64,000 bases of DNA from the NCBI GenBank assembly GCA_964598495.1, contig CAZRBY010000004.1:1-64000 (forward strand). The letters are read 5' to 3'. The notes beneath the pieces are model-generated. The model was given only the letters and a program-made list of their open reading frames with translations, had not been told where the DNA came from and made no database searches. This DNA comes from Cacconaster sp964598495 (lineage in GTDB: Bacteria > Bacteroidota > Bacteroidia > Bacteroidales > UBA932). Positions 27,102 to 35,175 of this stretch are shown piece by piece; within the stretch, counting starts at the first letter, position 1, and the number at the start of each line of letters is the position of its first letter. Made by a program: the position numbers and the translations under genes.

Positions 27102-27464
27102 TCAGATATGTAAAATGTTGCGTAAAATCCACCAGCCTAAGACCAGTAAGATTAAGGAGAATATAAAAACTTTTGAGCTTAAAAAAGCGTATATTTTTGT
27201 GTGAGTGCTTTGGCGTCGTTCAAGGATCACCAGCAACGCCACTAGTGGTAGTGAGCATACAAGGAAAGCATTGTGACGAAATGCTCCGGATATATTCAAA
27301 TGGAGAAGGTCGTGAATTGCCCTTTGTAATCCACAGCCCGGACAAGAATAGCCTGTTATTGAATGAAAAAGGCACTTTGGAAAAAAAATGCTTTCAGGGT
27401 CAAGCATAAAAAACAATACTGCACCGGAAAGGCACAAAACTATTATTAGAATTTTCTTTAACAT
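27102..27464 (-). CDS. DUF2752 membrane protein
   Basis: 120 aa from the ATG at 27464. Three hydrophobic segments. The hallmark motif YSCPGCGLQRAIHDLLH near residues 36-52 (CPxCGLTRA-type) is typical of DUF2752. Function unknown; the conserved Cys pair could bind metal or form a disulfide. It lies between parC and a lipoprotein, with its own TAnnTTTG box 16 bp before the start. Confidence 0.82.
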   Translation of the reverse strand: MLKKILIIVLCLSGAVLFFMLDPESIFFPKCLFHSITGYSCPGCGLQRAIHDLLHLNISGAFRHNAFLVCSLPLVALLVILERRQSTHTKIYAFLSSKVFIFSLILLVLGWWILRNILHI

Positions 27465-27479
27465 TCTTTTATAGTCTTG

Positions 27480-27487
27480 CAAATATA
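27480..27487 (-). promoter_or_regulatory. Promoter -7 box for the DUF2752 gene
   Basis: Minus-strand TATATTTG matches TAnnTTTG, 15 bp upstream of the chosen ATG, which supports the shorter start. Confidence 0.5.
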
Positions 27488-27550
27488 ACAAAGTTTTCTC
27501 TCGCCAGATGGGAATAACAGCCATCGACTGGTAACGCACTGCAGACTCTG

Positions 27551-30334
27551 TTAAAATAGAGTGAGTTCTCGTGGAGTTTCATCCGCGACAACCGGTTCGG
27601 GTTCGGATGTTTTCTTTTCAGGAGTTGTCAGCACATCGCTTTCGTTCCTGTTGTTATCTTCATTTCCATTGGTGTCACTATCATCGCTATCCCCATTTTC
27701 TTCGCTTTCCTCAGCATCTGATTTGTCTAATGGCTCAACAAAGCGGACCTGAAGCACATTGTAAGGAGATACTTTCTTGCCTTTGGCTTTGTAACTTTTC
27801 TTTCCGATAAAATCTTCGACATCAACCAGTTCCGGTTGACGATTTGCATTTTTGCCGGTAAAGGTAATTTCCATCCGGGGCCAAGGATCTTCGCTTATTT
27901 CCAACAGATGGGAGCCTTTGGCCTCTGAAATGAAGTGAGCTGGGACATTGGCATTTAACTCGAAGCTGAACCGTTTGATATAAGGAGATCCGGCGGCTTT
28001 GTCATAGTAGAGGACCGAGTAGGTCTTCTCCTCGTCAAACTTGCAGATAGTCAGGATGTCTCCCTGATAGCGGTTGCTCAGGTCGTAGGATGTTGTGTAA
28101 AAAGTGCCGTCCTTACATATTACCAAAATGCTCTCATCCTGGAAAAATTCTCCGAGGGAAATACCTCGTCCGGCATCGTTGAGGCGCTGTACATCGGTGT
28201 CAAACCAGATTTCCTTGCCTCCAAGTGTAGAAACACCCTTGGATTTGATATTGATGCGGTGTATGGTGTTATTTTTTGTTACAATATTGCCTCTGGAACT
28301 ACGTCCTTTTATGGCAAGCAGCGAGAAGTCGTAGTCTTCGGCCAGTTTTTTAAGTTTTGGTCTGGGGCGGTAATAGATTCTGACAGTCTCCGCTTCACCG
28401 TTGGGATTAGCGGTAAACCACACTACATTTGACCCCTCTTTGCCCTGAGTAAGGTCGTACTCTTTGTCGCGTGTAATGCTTGTAACCGAGAATCTCTTTG
28501 CATAATAGGTCCCCCGCTTACCGTCACGGTAAATGGCATTATATATCGTCCTCTCATCCTTGCGGTTAAATACTGCGGCATGGATTATTTCCTTGCCGAC
28601 AAATGCCTTATCACTCACCTTTGTAACCAAATAAGTGCCGTTCTTTAGGAATACTATGATCTCGGCAATATCCGAGCAGTCGCAGATATATTCGGAATCC
28701 TCCACCTTTTTCTGGTCAATACCTATAAAGCCCTCCGCTTTGTTGGCGTAGAGTTTTGCGTTGGAGACCACAACTTTTTCAGCCTGTATCGTCTCGAAGG
28801 TGATAAGCTCTGTTCGGCGGGGATAATCTTTGCCGTATTTCTTCTTGAGTTGCCTGAAGTACATTATGGTGTACTCAGTTAGGTGTTCCAGATGGTTCTT
28901 TACTTCTTCAATATTATTTTCGATGCCGAGAATTCTCTCTTCAGCAGCCTTTATGTCAAAACGGGAGATTTTTCTGACAGGTTTTTCCACAAGCTTGTCA
29001 ATATCAGAGCCGGTTATTTCCCTTCGGAGCAGGTGCTGGTAGCGCTTCATTCCGACCTCAACATCGGCAAGTTGCTGCTCCCATGTGGCTGCGTCATTCT
29101 CCAGGATTCGGAATACCTTCTCTTCGAAGAATATCTTTTCCAATGAAGAAAAATGCCAGTCAGCTTCAAGTTCGTCGAGCTGGATCTGCAACTCGTGCTG
29201 AAAGAGTTCGCGTGTGTGCTGAGCGTTGTACCTAAGTATCTCGTCCACTCCCATAAAGTGAGGTTTTCGGTCGTGTATAACGCAGGCGTTAGGGGAGACG
29301 GAGACCTCGCAGTTCGTGAATGCATAGAGAGCATCTATGGTCTTGTCAGGAGATATATCATTCTGCAGCTGGATACTGATATCCACATTGTCAGCTGACA
29401 TATCGTCTACCTTACGGATCTTGATTTTGCCTCTTTCGTTAGCTTTGATAATAGAGTCTATCAGGGTTTCAGTGGTCTGTCCAAATGGAAGTTCGGTGAT
29501 TGAGAGTGTCCTCCTGTCTACCTTTACTATTTTTGCGCGTATTTTGATTCTGCCGCCCCTTAGGCCCTTATTGTATTTTGAGCAATCGGCCAAACCTCCG
29601 GTTTGGAAATCGGGGAATATCTCAAAATCTTCACCTTTAAGTGAGCTGATGCAGGCATCGATCAATTCATTGAAGTTGTGTGGCAGGATTTTGACTGCAA
29701 GTCCAACGGCTATACCCTCGGTGCCTTGTGCCAGCAACAGCGGAAATTTCATGGGGAGGGCGACAGGCTCCTCATTTGTGCCGTCATAGGAGGGGACATA
29801 CTCGGTAATTTTAGGGTTGAATGCCACCTCAAGGGCAAATTTACTCAGTCTTGCCTCAATATATCTCATTGCGGCAGCAGGATCTCCTGTAAAAATATTG
29901 CCCCAGTTGCCTTGAGTGGAAATCAAATAATTCTTCTGTCCCAGCTGCACAAGAGCATCCTTGATGGATGCATCTCCGTGAGGGTGGAGTTTCATTGTGT
30001 CGCCCACGATACCCGCCACCTTATGGAATCGGCCGTCATCACTCTTCTTCATAGCATGGAGAATGCGACGTTGCACGGGTTTGAGTCCGTCATCAATATG
30101 AGGAACCGCTCTGTCGAGGATTACGTATGAAGCATAATCCAAGAACCAGTCACGATACATTCCGGAGAGTTTATACCTGCTGTCTCCTCCGGCCATGACT
30201 TTATCATACCTGTGGTCTTCCACAGAATCATCCTCCTCATCGACAATTATTTCCTGGTCGGATTCCTCATCGGAATAGTTCTCTTCAGTAAGAATCTCGG
30301 TTTCTTCTACAAAGTCGTCTCTTTCGTTTGCCAT
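27551..30334 (-). CDS. parC: DNA topoisomerase IV subunit A (ParC/GyrA family)
   Basis: 927 aa from the ATG at 30334. The first ~45 residues are a highly acidic extension (EETEILTEENYSDEESDQE). The breakage-reunion domain begins SGMYRDWFLDYASYVILDRA; QRRILHAM and HPHGDASIKDAL are present; catalytic Tyr158 lies in AAAMRYIEARLS. The C-terminal beta-pinwheel is divergent and lacks a GyrA box I can see, favouring ParC. Another acidic, Asp/Asn/Glu-rich tail ends the protein. Decatenates chromosomes. 23 bases after era on the same strand. Confidence 0.92.
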   Translation of the reverse strand: MANERDDFVEETEILTEENYSDEESDQEIIVDEEDDSVEDHRYDKVMAGGDSRYKLSGMYRDWFLDYASYVILDRAVPHIDDGLKPVQRRILHAMKKSDDGRFHKVAGIVGDTMKLHPHGDASIKDALVQLGQKNYLISTQGNWGNIFTGDPAAAMRYIEARLSKFALEVAFNPKITEYVPSYDGTNEEPVALPMKFPLLLAQGTEGIAVGLAVKILPHNFNELIDACISSLKGEDFEIFPDFQTGGLADCSKYNKGLRGGRIKIRAKIVKVDRRTLSITELPFGQTTETLIDSIIKANERGKIKIRKVDDMSADNVDISIQLQNDISPDKTIDALYAFTNCEVSVSPNACVIHDRKPHFMGVDEILRYNAQHTRELFQHELQIQLDELEADWHFSSLEKIFFEEKVFRILENDAATWEQQLADVEVGMKRYQHLLRREITGSDIDKLVEKPVRKISRFDIKAAEERILGIENNIEEVKNHLEHLTEYTIMYFRQLKKKYGKDYPRRTELITFETIQAEKVVVSNAKLYANKAEGFIGIDQKKVEDSEYICDCSDIAEIIVFLKNGTYLVTKVSDKAFVGKEIIHAAVFNRKDERTIYNAIYRDGKRGTYYAKRFSVTSITRDKEYDLTQGKEGSNVVWFTANPNGEAETVRIYYRPRPKLKKLAEDYDFSLLAIKGRSSRGNIVTKNNTIHRINIKSKGVSTLGGKEIWFDTDVQRLNDAGRGISLGEFFQDESILVICKDGTFYTTSYDLSNRYQGDILTICKFDEEKTYSVLYYDKAAGSPYIKRFSFELNANVPAHFISEAKGSHLLEISEDPWPRMEITFTGKNANRQPELVDVEDFIGKKSYKAKGKKVSPYNVLQVRFVEPLDKSDAEESEENGDSDDSDTNGNEDNNRNESDVLTTPEKKTSEPEPVVADETPRELTLF

Positions 30335-30357
30335 ATAACGGTATCTCAATTATTGTG

Positions 30358-31248
30358 TCAGTCATGAATATAACCAAAGTTGCGCAGTTTTCGTCTGTCT
30401 TCTCTCCAGTCGGGTTCTACCTTGACAAAGAGTTGCAGGAAGACTTTTTTCTCAAAAAATTCTTCCATATCAAGCCTGGCCTGAGTTCCCGTCTTCTTGA
30501 GGGCAGCCCCCTTGCTGCCGATGATTATGCCTTTCTGAGAATTACGCATAACATTGATCACGGCACTGATGTCATATCTCTCTTCCCCCTCCTTGAATTC
30601 TTCTATGACTACTTCTGTGCAGTATGGGATTTCCTGGGAATAATTAAGCAATATTTTTTCCCTTATTATTTCCGAGGCAAAAAACCTCATACTCTTGTCG
30701 GTGAATGTCTCCTTGTCATACCAGGGAGGACTTACAGGAAGAAGGGCCAGAATTGTGTCAAACAATTTCTCAAGATTGAATTTTTCAGTAGCGGATACGG
30801 GAATGATTTCAGACTTGGGAAGAAGGTCTTTCCACTGAGCCATCATCTCTACTACCTTCTCCTGTGTGCTTAGGTCTATTTTGTTGAGGACAACAATTAC
30901 CGGGCATTCAAGTTGGTTCAGCTTCTCAATATATGCGATATTCTTATCCTTCTTTTCTACAACGTCTGTGATATAAAGGATAATGTCGGCATCGCCGATG
31001 GCAACATCCACAAAGTCCATCATACTTTCCTGGAGTTTGTAATTGGGCTTGAGAATACCCGGAGTATCGGAATATACTATCTGACAATTATCACCGTTTA
31101 CAATTCCCATTATGCGATGGCGGGTGGTCTGTGCCTTAGCCGTCACAATGGAAAGTTTCTCCCCCACGAGGGCATTCATAAGTGTGGATTTGCCCACATT
31201 GGGGTTGCCTATGATGTTGACAAATCCGGATTTATGCTGCTGTGTCAT
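30358..31248 (-). CDS. era: GTPase Era
   Basis: 296 aa. G1 GNPNVGKSTLMN (residues ~12-23), G2/switch TTRHRIMGI, G3 SDTPGI, G4 VLNKIDLS, and a C-terminal KH domain with IIGSKGAALKKTG near 240. Era binds the 3' end of 16S rRNA and couples 30S maturation to growth. It lies between rluB and parC, all leftward. Start at the ATG beginning MTQQHKSGFVNIIG. Confidence 0.97.
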   Translation of the reverse strand: MTQQHKSGFVNIIGNPNVGKSTLMNALVGEKLSIVTAKAQTTRHRIMGIVNGDNCQIVYSDTPGILKPNYKLQESMMDFVDVAIGDADIILYITDVVEKKDKNIAYIEKLNQLECPVIVVLNKIDLSTQEKVVEMMAQWKDLLPKSEIIPVSATEKFNLEKLFDTILALLPVSPPWYDKETFTDKSMRFFASEIIREKILLNYSQEIPYCTEVVIEEFKEGEERYDISAVINVMRNSQKGIIIGSKGAALKKTGTQARLDMEEFFEKKVFLQLFVKVEPDWREDRRKLRNFGYIHD

Positions 31249-31271
31249 TTTATAATGTTTAGTTATTTGCT

Positions 31272-31306
31272 GCTAATGGCTAACGGCCAACAGCCAATAG
31301 CTATGT
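31272..31306. repeat. Intergenic heptamer repeat
   Basis: GCTAATG, GCTAACG, GCCAACA, GCCAATA, GCTATGT in exact 7-bp register, abutting the 3' end of rluB. Second 7-bp array of the window, with a different unit from that at 26473. Confidence 0.75.
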
Positions 31307-32625
31307 CAATTAAAGTTGCCCATTTTCAGGATTGTTATTTCCTGCTCTGTCAAAAATCTCCACGCTCCCCTGCGTAGATTTTTTTTGGTAAGGCCGGCGA
31401 AATAGACTCTGTCGAGTTTATCGACTCTATATCCAAGGTGTTCAAACATCCTGCGCACAATGCGGTTTCGGCCCGAATGGATCTCGATGCCCACCTGTGA
31501 CATATCATCATCTACATAAGATAGGGCATCTGCATGTATTTCACCATCTTCAAGCGTGATACCATTGATTATAGCGTCAAAATCTGTTTTTTTGAGATTT
31601 TTGTCAAGGAATACGTGATATATCTTCTTTACTTTGTATGAAGGGTGTGTGAGGCGTGCTGCCAAATCTCCATCGTTGGTAAAAAGCAATACTCCGGTCG
31701 TGGATTTGTCAAGACGTCCAACGGGTACGACACGTTCTTTACACTTGTCGGTTGAAATAAGATCGATAACGCATTTTTTTGCATGCGGGTCGCTCATCGT
31801 GGTTACATAATCTTTGGGCTTGTTCATAAGGAGATAGACCTTCTTTTCTCCCTTGAGGCGTTCCCCGTTGAAACGGATGTCATCATCGGGCTTAACTTTA
31901 GTTCCCAGTTCCGTGACAATTTCGCCGTTGACGGTCACAAGACCCGTTTTGATGTAATCATCGGCCTCTCTTCTTGAACAGATGCCGGAATTTGCTATGA
32001 ATTTATTTAGGCGCACAGTATCGTTCTGTGCGGAACTTTCTGATCTTTTAGGTCTGTCACGTCTGTCATTTTTTTTAGGTCTCTCCGGTCTATATGGCTT
32101 GTCATGCCTCTTGTACCTGTCATCTCTTTTGGCTCTTTCACGGACCTCATGTCCATCATGCTTGTCGTGTCTGTCGTGCTTTTCAGCTCTTTCGTATCTG
32201 TCATGTTTGTCGCCCCTGTCATACCTTTCGTTCCTGTCATACCTTTCGCCTCTCACATGCTTATCACGGCTTTCATGTCTATCATGCTTGTCGTGTCTGT
32301 CGTACCTTTCAGTTCTTTCGGATCTGTCATGTTTGTCGGACCTGTCGTACCTTTCGTTGCCATCATGCCTTTCATACCTTTCATGTCTCGAACCTTCAGT
32401 ATCTCTATCATTCCAAACTGGTCTGCTCTTTCTGATGGGTTTACCACCATCTTTATAATGGGACTTTTCGTTGTCGTCTTTTTTTGGACGGCCTGCCGGA
32501 CGTGTGCTTTTCCGTTTTTCTTTTTCGGTGAAACTGCCTTTTTTTGCCGTCCTACTACCATATGTCTCATCTCTGCCGTCGGTGCGGCTTTTTTCTGTTT
32601 TCCTTTTTTCCATTTCTAAATGCAT
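31306..32625 (-). CDS. rluB: RluB/RsuA-family pseudouridine synthase with long charged repeat extension
   Basis: 439 aa, about 190 longer than the catalytic core needs. Residues 1-200 are a low-complexity Arg/Lys/Asp/His region with two copies of a 42-residue repeat (NERYDRSDKHDRSE at 90 and NERYDRGDKHDRYE at 132). S4 RNA-binding domain at ~204-255 (LNKFIANSGICSRREADDYI). Catalytic Asp306 in PVGRLDKSTTGVLLFTNDGD. The core isomerises a uridine in 23S rRNA; the exact position is inferred from family. The extension is probably an RNA- or ribosome-binding tail. First gene of rluB-era-parC. Confidence 0.9.
   Translation of the reverse strand: MHLEMEKRKTEKSRTDGRDETYGSRTAKKGSFTEKEKRKSTRPAGRPKKDDNEKSHYKDGGKPIRKSRPVWNDRDTEGSRHERYERHDGNERYDRSDKHDRSERTERYDRHDKHDRHESRDKHVRGERYDRNERYDRGDKHDRYERAEKHDRHDKHDGHEVRERAKRDDRYKRHDKPYRPERPKKNDRRDRPKRSESSAQNDTVRLNKFIANSGICSRREADDYIKTGLVTVNGEIVTELGTKVKPDDDIRFNGERLKGEKKVYLLMNKPKDYVTTMSDPHAKKCVIDLISTDKCKERVVPVGRLDKSTTGVLLFTNDGDLAARLTHPSYKVKKIYHVFLDKNLKKTDFDAIINGITLEDGEIHADALSYVDDDMSQVGIEIHSGRNRIVRRMFEHLGYRVDKLDRVYFAGLTKKNLRRGAWRFLTEQEITILKMGNFN
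32146..32358 (-). repeat. In-frame 126-bp repeat within rluB
   Basis: Encodes residues 90-160: two diverged copies 42 codons apart, each NERYDR-x-DKHDR...HDKHD-x-HE. Repeats keep frame and charge pattern, which points to duplication under selection for composition. Confidence 0.75.
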
Positions 32626-32635
32626 TTTTGCGCGG

Positions 32636-32643
32636 CAAAGTTA
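32636..32643 (-). promoter_or_regulatory. Promoter -7 box for rluB-era-parC
   Basis: Minus-strand TAACTTTG matches TAnnTTTG, 10 bp before the rluB ATG at 32625. A second ATG 12 nt further in (MEKRK) is an alternative start with a more usual leader. Confidence 0.5.
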
Positions 32644-32664
32644 ACTCAATCTAAATTATTTTCC

Positions 32665-32672
32665 TATTTTTG
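32665..32672 (+). promoter_or_regulatory. Promoter -7 box for the ABC permease
   Basis: TATTTTTG matches TAnnTTTG, 30 bp before the ATG at 32703. Confidence 0.5.
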
Positions 32673-32702
32673 GGACATAATTGAAAAGGAAAAAGATTGA
32701 GG

Positions 32703-33902
32703 ATGAAAGGATTTTTCAATATGGCAATCGACTCTATTCTAGACAACAGATTGCGCTCCATACTCACCATACTGATTATTGCTACCGGTATAACCTCGCT
32801 GGTTTCCATTCAGACTGCCATTGAAGGCCTTTCACGTACTGTAGAAAGGAGTTTCGGCCGCATGGGCGCGCACTGCTTCACCATTTCCTCCTTAGAAGAG
32901 GGTGATAGGGTTGTAAAAGGTCTCTCTTGGGCTGATGCACAGGAATTCGTTAGGAGATACGACTCCAAAGCGGTGGTCAGCATAACTTCTTCGCTCGTAA
33001 TGCAGAAGGTATCTTCCGGGGCTATTAGCAGTGATCCTACAGTTACAGTGACAGCTACGGATGAGCATCATCTACACATGGGGTTTGCTTCGCTGGCTGC
33101 CGGACGCAACTTCAGCAGTCGTGAGACTGAGGGTTCAAGCGATATTTGCATCATAGGGGACAATATTGCAAGATGTCTCTTTAAGGGTCACAATCCGCTC
33201 GGCGCACTCCTCAGGGTGGGTGCGGGAGAGTATTTAGTGACGGGAGTGATGGAGAGAGAAGGTACGCTATTCGGCATTGGCACGGATAATACGGTATTGG
33301 TACCGCTGGGTGCCGCACGTACACGCTTTCTTGCTCCGGATGCTAATTATTCGCTGGATGTAATGCCTGTCGGTGAGAGCTTATCTTTCGAACAAGCCTG
33401 GGAAAGGGCTGCATTGATTATGAAACTTATCAGGGGACTTCGTCCACAGGATGAGGCAAATTTTGCAATCAGCCGTAGCGATTCGGTGATTAGGGAACTG
33501 GATGCTCTCAAGGGGAAACTTTCTGTAGCTGCCCTGGTAATAGGATTGATTACTTTGCTCGGGGCCTCTGTGGGGTTGATGAATATACTCCTGGTTTCCG
33601 TCAGGGAGCGAACCTGCGAGATAGGCATACGAAAAGCACTCGGTGCTAGACCGCGCACGATTGCGATGCAGTTTTTGACCGAAGCTGTGCTTGTAGGACA
33701 GATAGGATGCGTTGCAGGTATGCTTCTGGGGTTGCTCTTCGGCAATCTGGTGGCACTGTTGATTGGGTGTGCCTTTACGCTACCTTGGCGCTGGTTAGGT
33801 CTTTCAGTGCTCATCTGCGTATTGGTAAGTATATTATCAGGCTACCTGCCGGCCCGACGAGCCTCCCTTTTGGATCCCATTGCAGCTTTACGCTTCGAAT
33901 GA
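32703..33902 (+). CDS. ABC transporter permease, MacB/FtsX type
   Basis: 399 aa. One N-terminal helix (SILTILIIATGITSLVSIQT), a large periplasmic MacB-like domain (~residues 45-255) and three C-terminal helices in the FtsX fold (VIGLITLLGASVGLMNILLV, with the EIGIRKALGARPRTI coupling motif near 308-322). This is the MacB-PCD-FtsX architecture of lipoprotein or peptide exporters. No ATPase gene is adjacent, so its partner is encoded elsewhere. Start ATG 32703 chosen over a TTG 6 nt earlier. Converges on ilvE with 5 bp between stops. Confidence 0.87.
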   Translation: MKGFFNMAIDSILDNRLRSILTILIIATGITSLVSIQTAIEGLSRTVERSFGRMGAHCFTISSLEEGDRVVKGLSWADAQEFVRRYDSKAVVSITSSLVMQKVSSGAISSDPTVTVTATDEHHLHMGFASLAAGRNFSSRETEGSSDICIIGDNIARCLFKGHNPLGALLRVGAGEYLVTGVMEREGTLFGIGTDNTVLVPLGAARTRFLAPDANYSLDVMPVGESLSFEQAWERAALIMKLIRGLRPQDEANFAISRSDSVIRELDALKGKLSVAALVIGLITLLGASVGLMNILLVSVRERTCEIGIRKALGARPRTIAMQFLTEAVLVGQIGCVAGMLLGLLFGNLVALLIGCAFTLPWRWLGLSVLICVLVSILSGYLPARRASLLDPIAALRFE

Positions 33903-33907
33903 AGTTC

Positions 33908-34915
33908 CTACAAAATGTGGCACCAACCGAAACTGTCCTCTATCTCTCCAAACTGGATACCGGTAAGATACTTATAGAGAGTGCGACTCTTCTCCCCGAC
34001 TCTGACAGGACTGCCGACGTAGTAGCGGATTTCCATCTCTTTGTCATATATTTCGTGTACCGGTGTGATCACCAGAGCTGTGCCGCATGCTCCCGCCTCA
34101 TCAAAAGTTGCAAGTTCCTCCACAGGCACCGGACGATGTTCTACGGTCATTCCCAGATGTGATGCAATTTCACGCAACGATTTGTTGGTGATGGAGGGGA
34201 GGACCGATGGAGAATCGGGAGTTATGTAGCTGTTGCCCCTTATGGCGAAAAAGTTGGAGCTGCTAAATTCGTCGATATACTTTTTCTCTTTTGAATCGAG
34301 GTAGAGAATTGAGGAATAGCCCTCTTTTTTGGCTTTCACGCCTGCAAGCATCGAAGCGGCGTAGTTGGCTCCTATCTTATGAGAACCGGTTCCAAGAGGT
34401 GCTGCTCTGTCGTGATCCCTCACGAGCAATGCCTTTGTAGGGTTGAAACTGGTGCCGGTAAAATTGCCTGTTGGGGTTACTGCCACCACAAACATAAATT
34501 CCTTTCCAAGTTCAAGTGTGAGTTGAGGATTGGTGCAGATCATGAATGGACGAATATACATTGATGCACCGCTCTCGTATGGGGGAATGAACCCTCTGTT
34601 CTCATTTACGGCACGTGTAACCGCTTCTACGAACATCTCTTCTGGAACAGGGGGCATACCGAGAAATTCAGCGGAGCGGATCATCCTGGCGGCATTTGCG
34701 CGAGGCCTGAATATTCGTATTTTACCGTCGCGCCCGCTGTAAGCCTTGAGTCCCTCGAATACCTCTATAGCATAGTGGAGAGATCCCGACATTAGGGTGA
34801 GTTCGTATTTGTCATTCGTCCTGCTCTCAAGCGGACCCCATCCGTGACCCTCATTAAAAGAGCAGACCATGGTGTTGCATTTGATGTAGTCAAAAGCGAG
34901 TTTGTCCCAATTCAT
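33908..34915 (-). CDS. ilvE: Branched-chain amino acid aminotransferase
   Basis: 335 aa. Fold-type IV PLP enzyme; PLP-binding Lys180 in GTGSHKIGANYAAS, with FEGLKAY (~54-60), IRPFMICTNP (~121-130) and a C-terminal ACGTALVITPV phosphate-binding region. Transfers amino groups between glutamate and the keto acids of Leu, Ile and Val. Upstream lies a promoter, a leucine-rich leader peptide and a terminator hairpin, so it is very likely controlled by leucine supply through attenuation. Monocistronic here. Confidence 0.94.
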   Translation of the reverse strand: MNWDKLAFDYIKCNTMVCSFNEGHGWGPLESRTNDKYELTLMSGSLHYAIEVFEGLKAYSGRDGKIRIFRPRANAARMIRSAEFLGMPPVPEEMFVEAVTRAVNENRGFIPPYESGASMYIRPFMICTNPQLTLELGKEFMFVVAVTPTGNFTGTSFNPTKALLVRDHDRAAPLGTGSHKIGANYAASMLAGVKAKKEGYSSILYLDSKEKKYIDEFSSSNFFAIRGNSYITPDSPSVLPSITNKSLREIASHLGMTVEHRPVPVEELATFDEAGACGTALVITPVHEIYDKEMEIRYYVGSPVRVGEKSRTLYKYLTGIQFGEIEDSFGWCHIL

Positions 34916-34963
34916 AATTTTGCTGTTTTATAGTTTGTGTTATTGTCTCAAAAAGGTTTTTAA

Positions 34964-34997
34964 TAAAAAAAATGCCGCCCGGCGGTCGGGCGGCATC
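34964..34997 (-). terminator. Attenuator terminator in the ilvE leader
   Basis: Minus strand: 9-bp perfect stem ATGCCGCCC / GGGCGGCAT (34996-34988 with 34980-34972), 7-nt loop, then eight T's. It stands between the leader peptide and ilvE, about 50 nt before the ATG, so it would stop transcription before the gene. Confidence 0.85.
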
Positions 34998-35026
34998 ACA
35001 TATGTATCAACAACTAAACTACATAA

Positions 35027-35098
35027 CTAAATCCCATCCCGAGAATCGTTCTCAAGAAGAAGTGATAGGGAGAGGGATAGTAAGATGCAGTTGTTCAT
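35027..35098 (-). CDS. ilvE leader peptide (Leu-rich, 23 aa)
   Basis: ATG at 35098, TAG at 35027. The peptide begins MNNCILLSLSLSLLLE. Seven of 23 residues are Leu (TTA, CTA, CTC, CTA, CTT, CTT, CTT) and two are Ile, one next to the stop. It is too short and too skewed to be an ordinary protein. Its position between the -7 box and the attenuator hairpin, with the stop 31 nt before the terminator stem, is that of a leader peptide sensing charged tRNA-Leu. Confidence 0.78.
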   Translation of the reverse strand: MNNCILLSLSLSLLLENDSRDGI

Positions 35099-35122
35099 AA
35101 CAATCATTTATTGCTTGTGCAA

Positions 35123-35130
35123 CAAAGGTA
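35123..35130 (-). promoter_or_regulatory. Promoter -7 box for ilvE leader
   Basis: Minus-strand TACCTTTG matches TAnnTTTG; transcription would start ~25-30 nt before the leader ATG. Confidence 0.6.
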
Positions 35131-35151
35131 GCACAATTTTGCAATAATTGT

Positions 35152-35159
35152 TATTTTTG
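35152..35159 (+). promoter_or_regulatory. Promoter -7 box for rfbC
   Basis: TATTTTTG matches TAnnTTTG, 16 bp before the rfbC ATG. Confidence 0.5.
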
Positions 35160-35175
35160 TGAAAAATATTGTGAA

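Larger units (their letters stand above)
34964..35130 (-). promoter_or_regulatory. ilvE leader: promoter plus ribosome-mediated attenuator
   Basis: Read on the minus strand. The -7 box TACCTTTG (35130-35123) is followed by a leader ORF. Segment 1 ATCCCTCTCCC (35078-35068) lies on Leu codons. Segment 2 GGGATGGGAT (35040-35031) lies just before the leader stop, segment 3 ATGCCGCCC (34996-34988) and segment 4 GGGCGGCAT (34980-34972). 1 can pair with 2 (AUCCC/GGGAU plus CCC/GGG), 2 with 3 (eight pairs with one bulge and one mismatch) and 3 with 4 (terminator). Stalling on Leu codons would mask 1, allow 2:3 and permit transcription of ilvE. Confidence 0.75.

Noticed and set aside
31982..32458. Plus-strand frame encoding a Leu/Ser/Cys-repeat 'membrane' protein
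   Set aside because: Pure complement of the Arg/Asp/His repeats of RluB; no start site or promoter.
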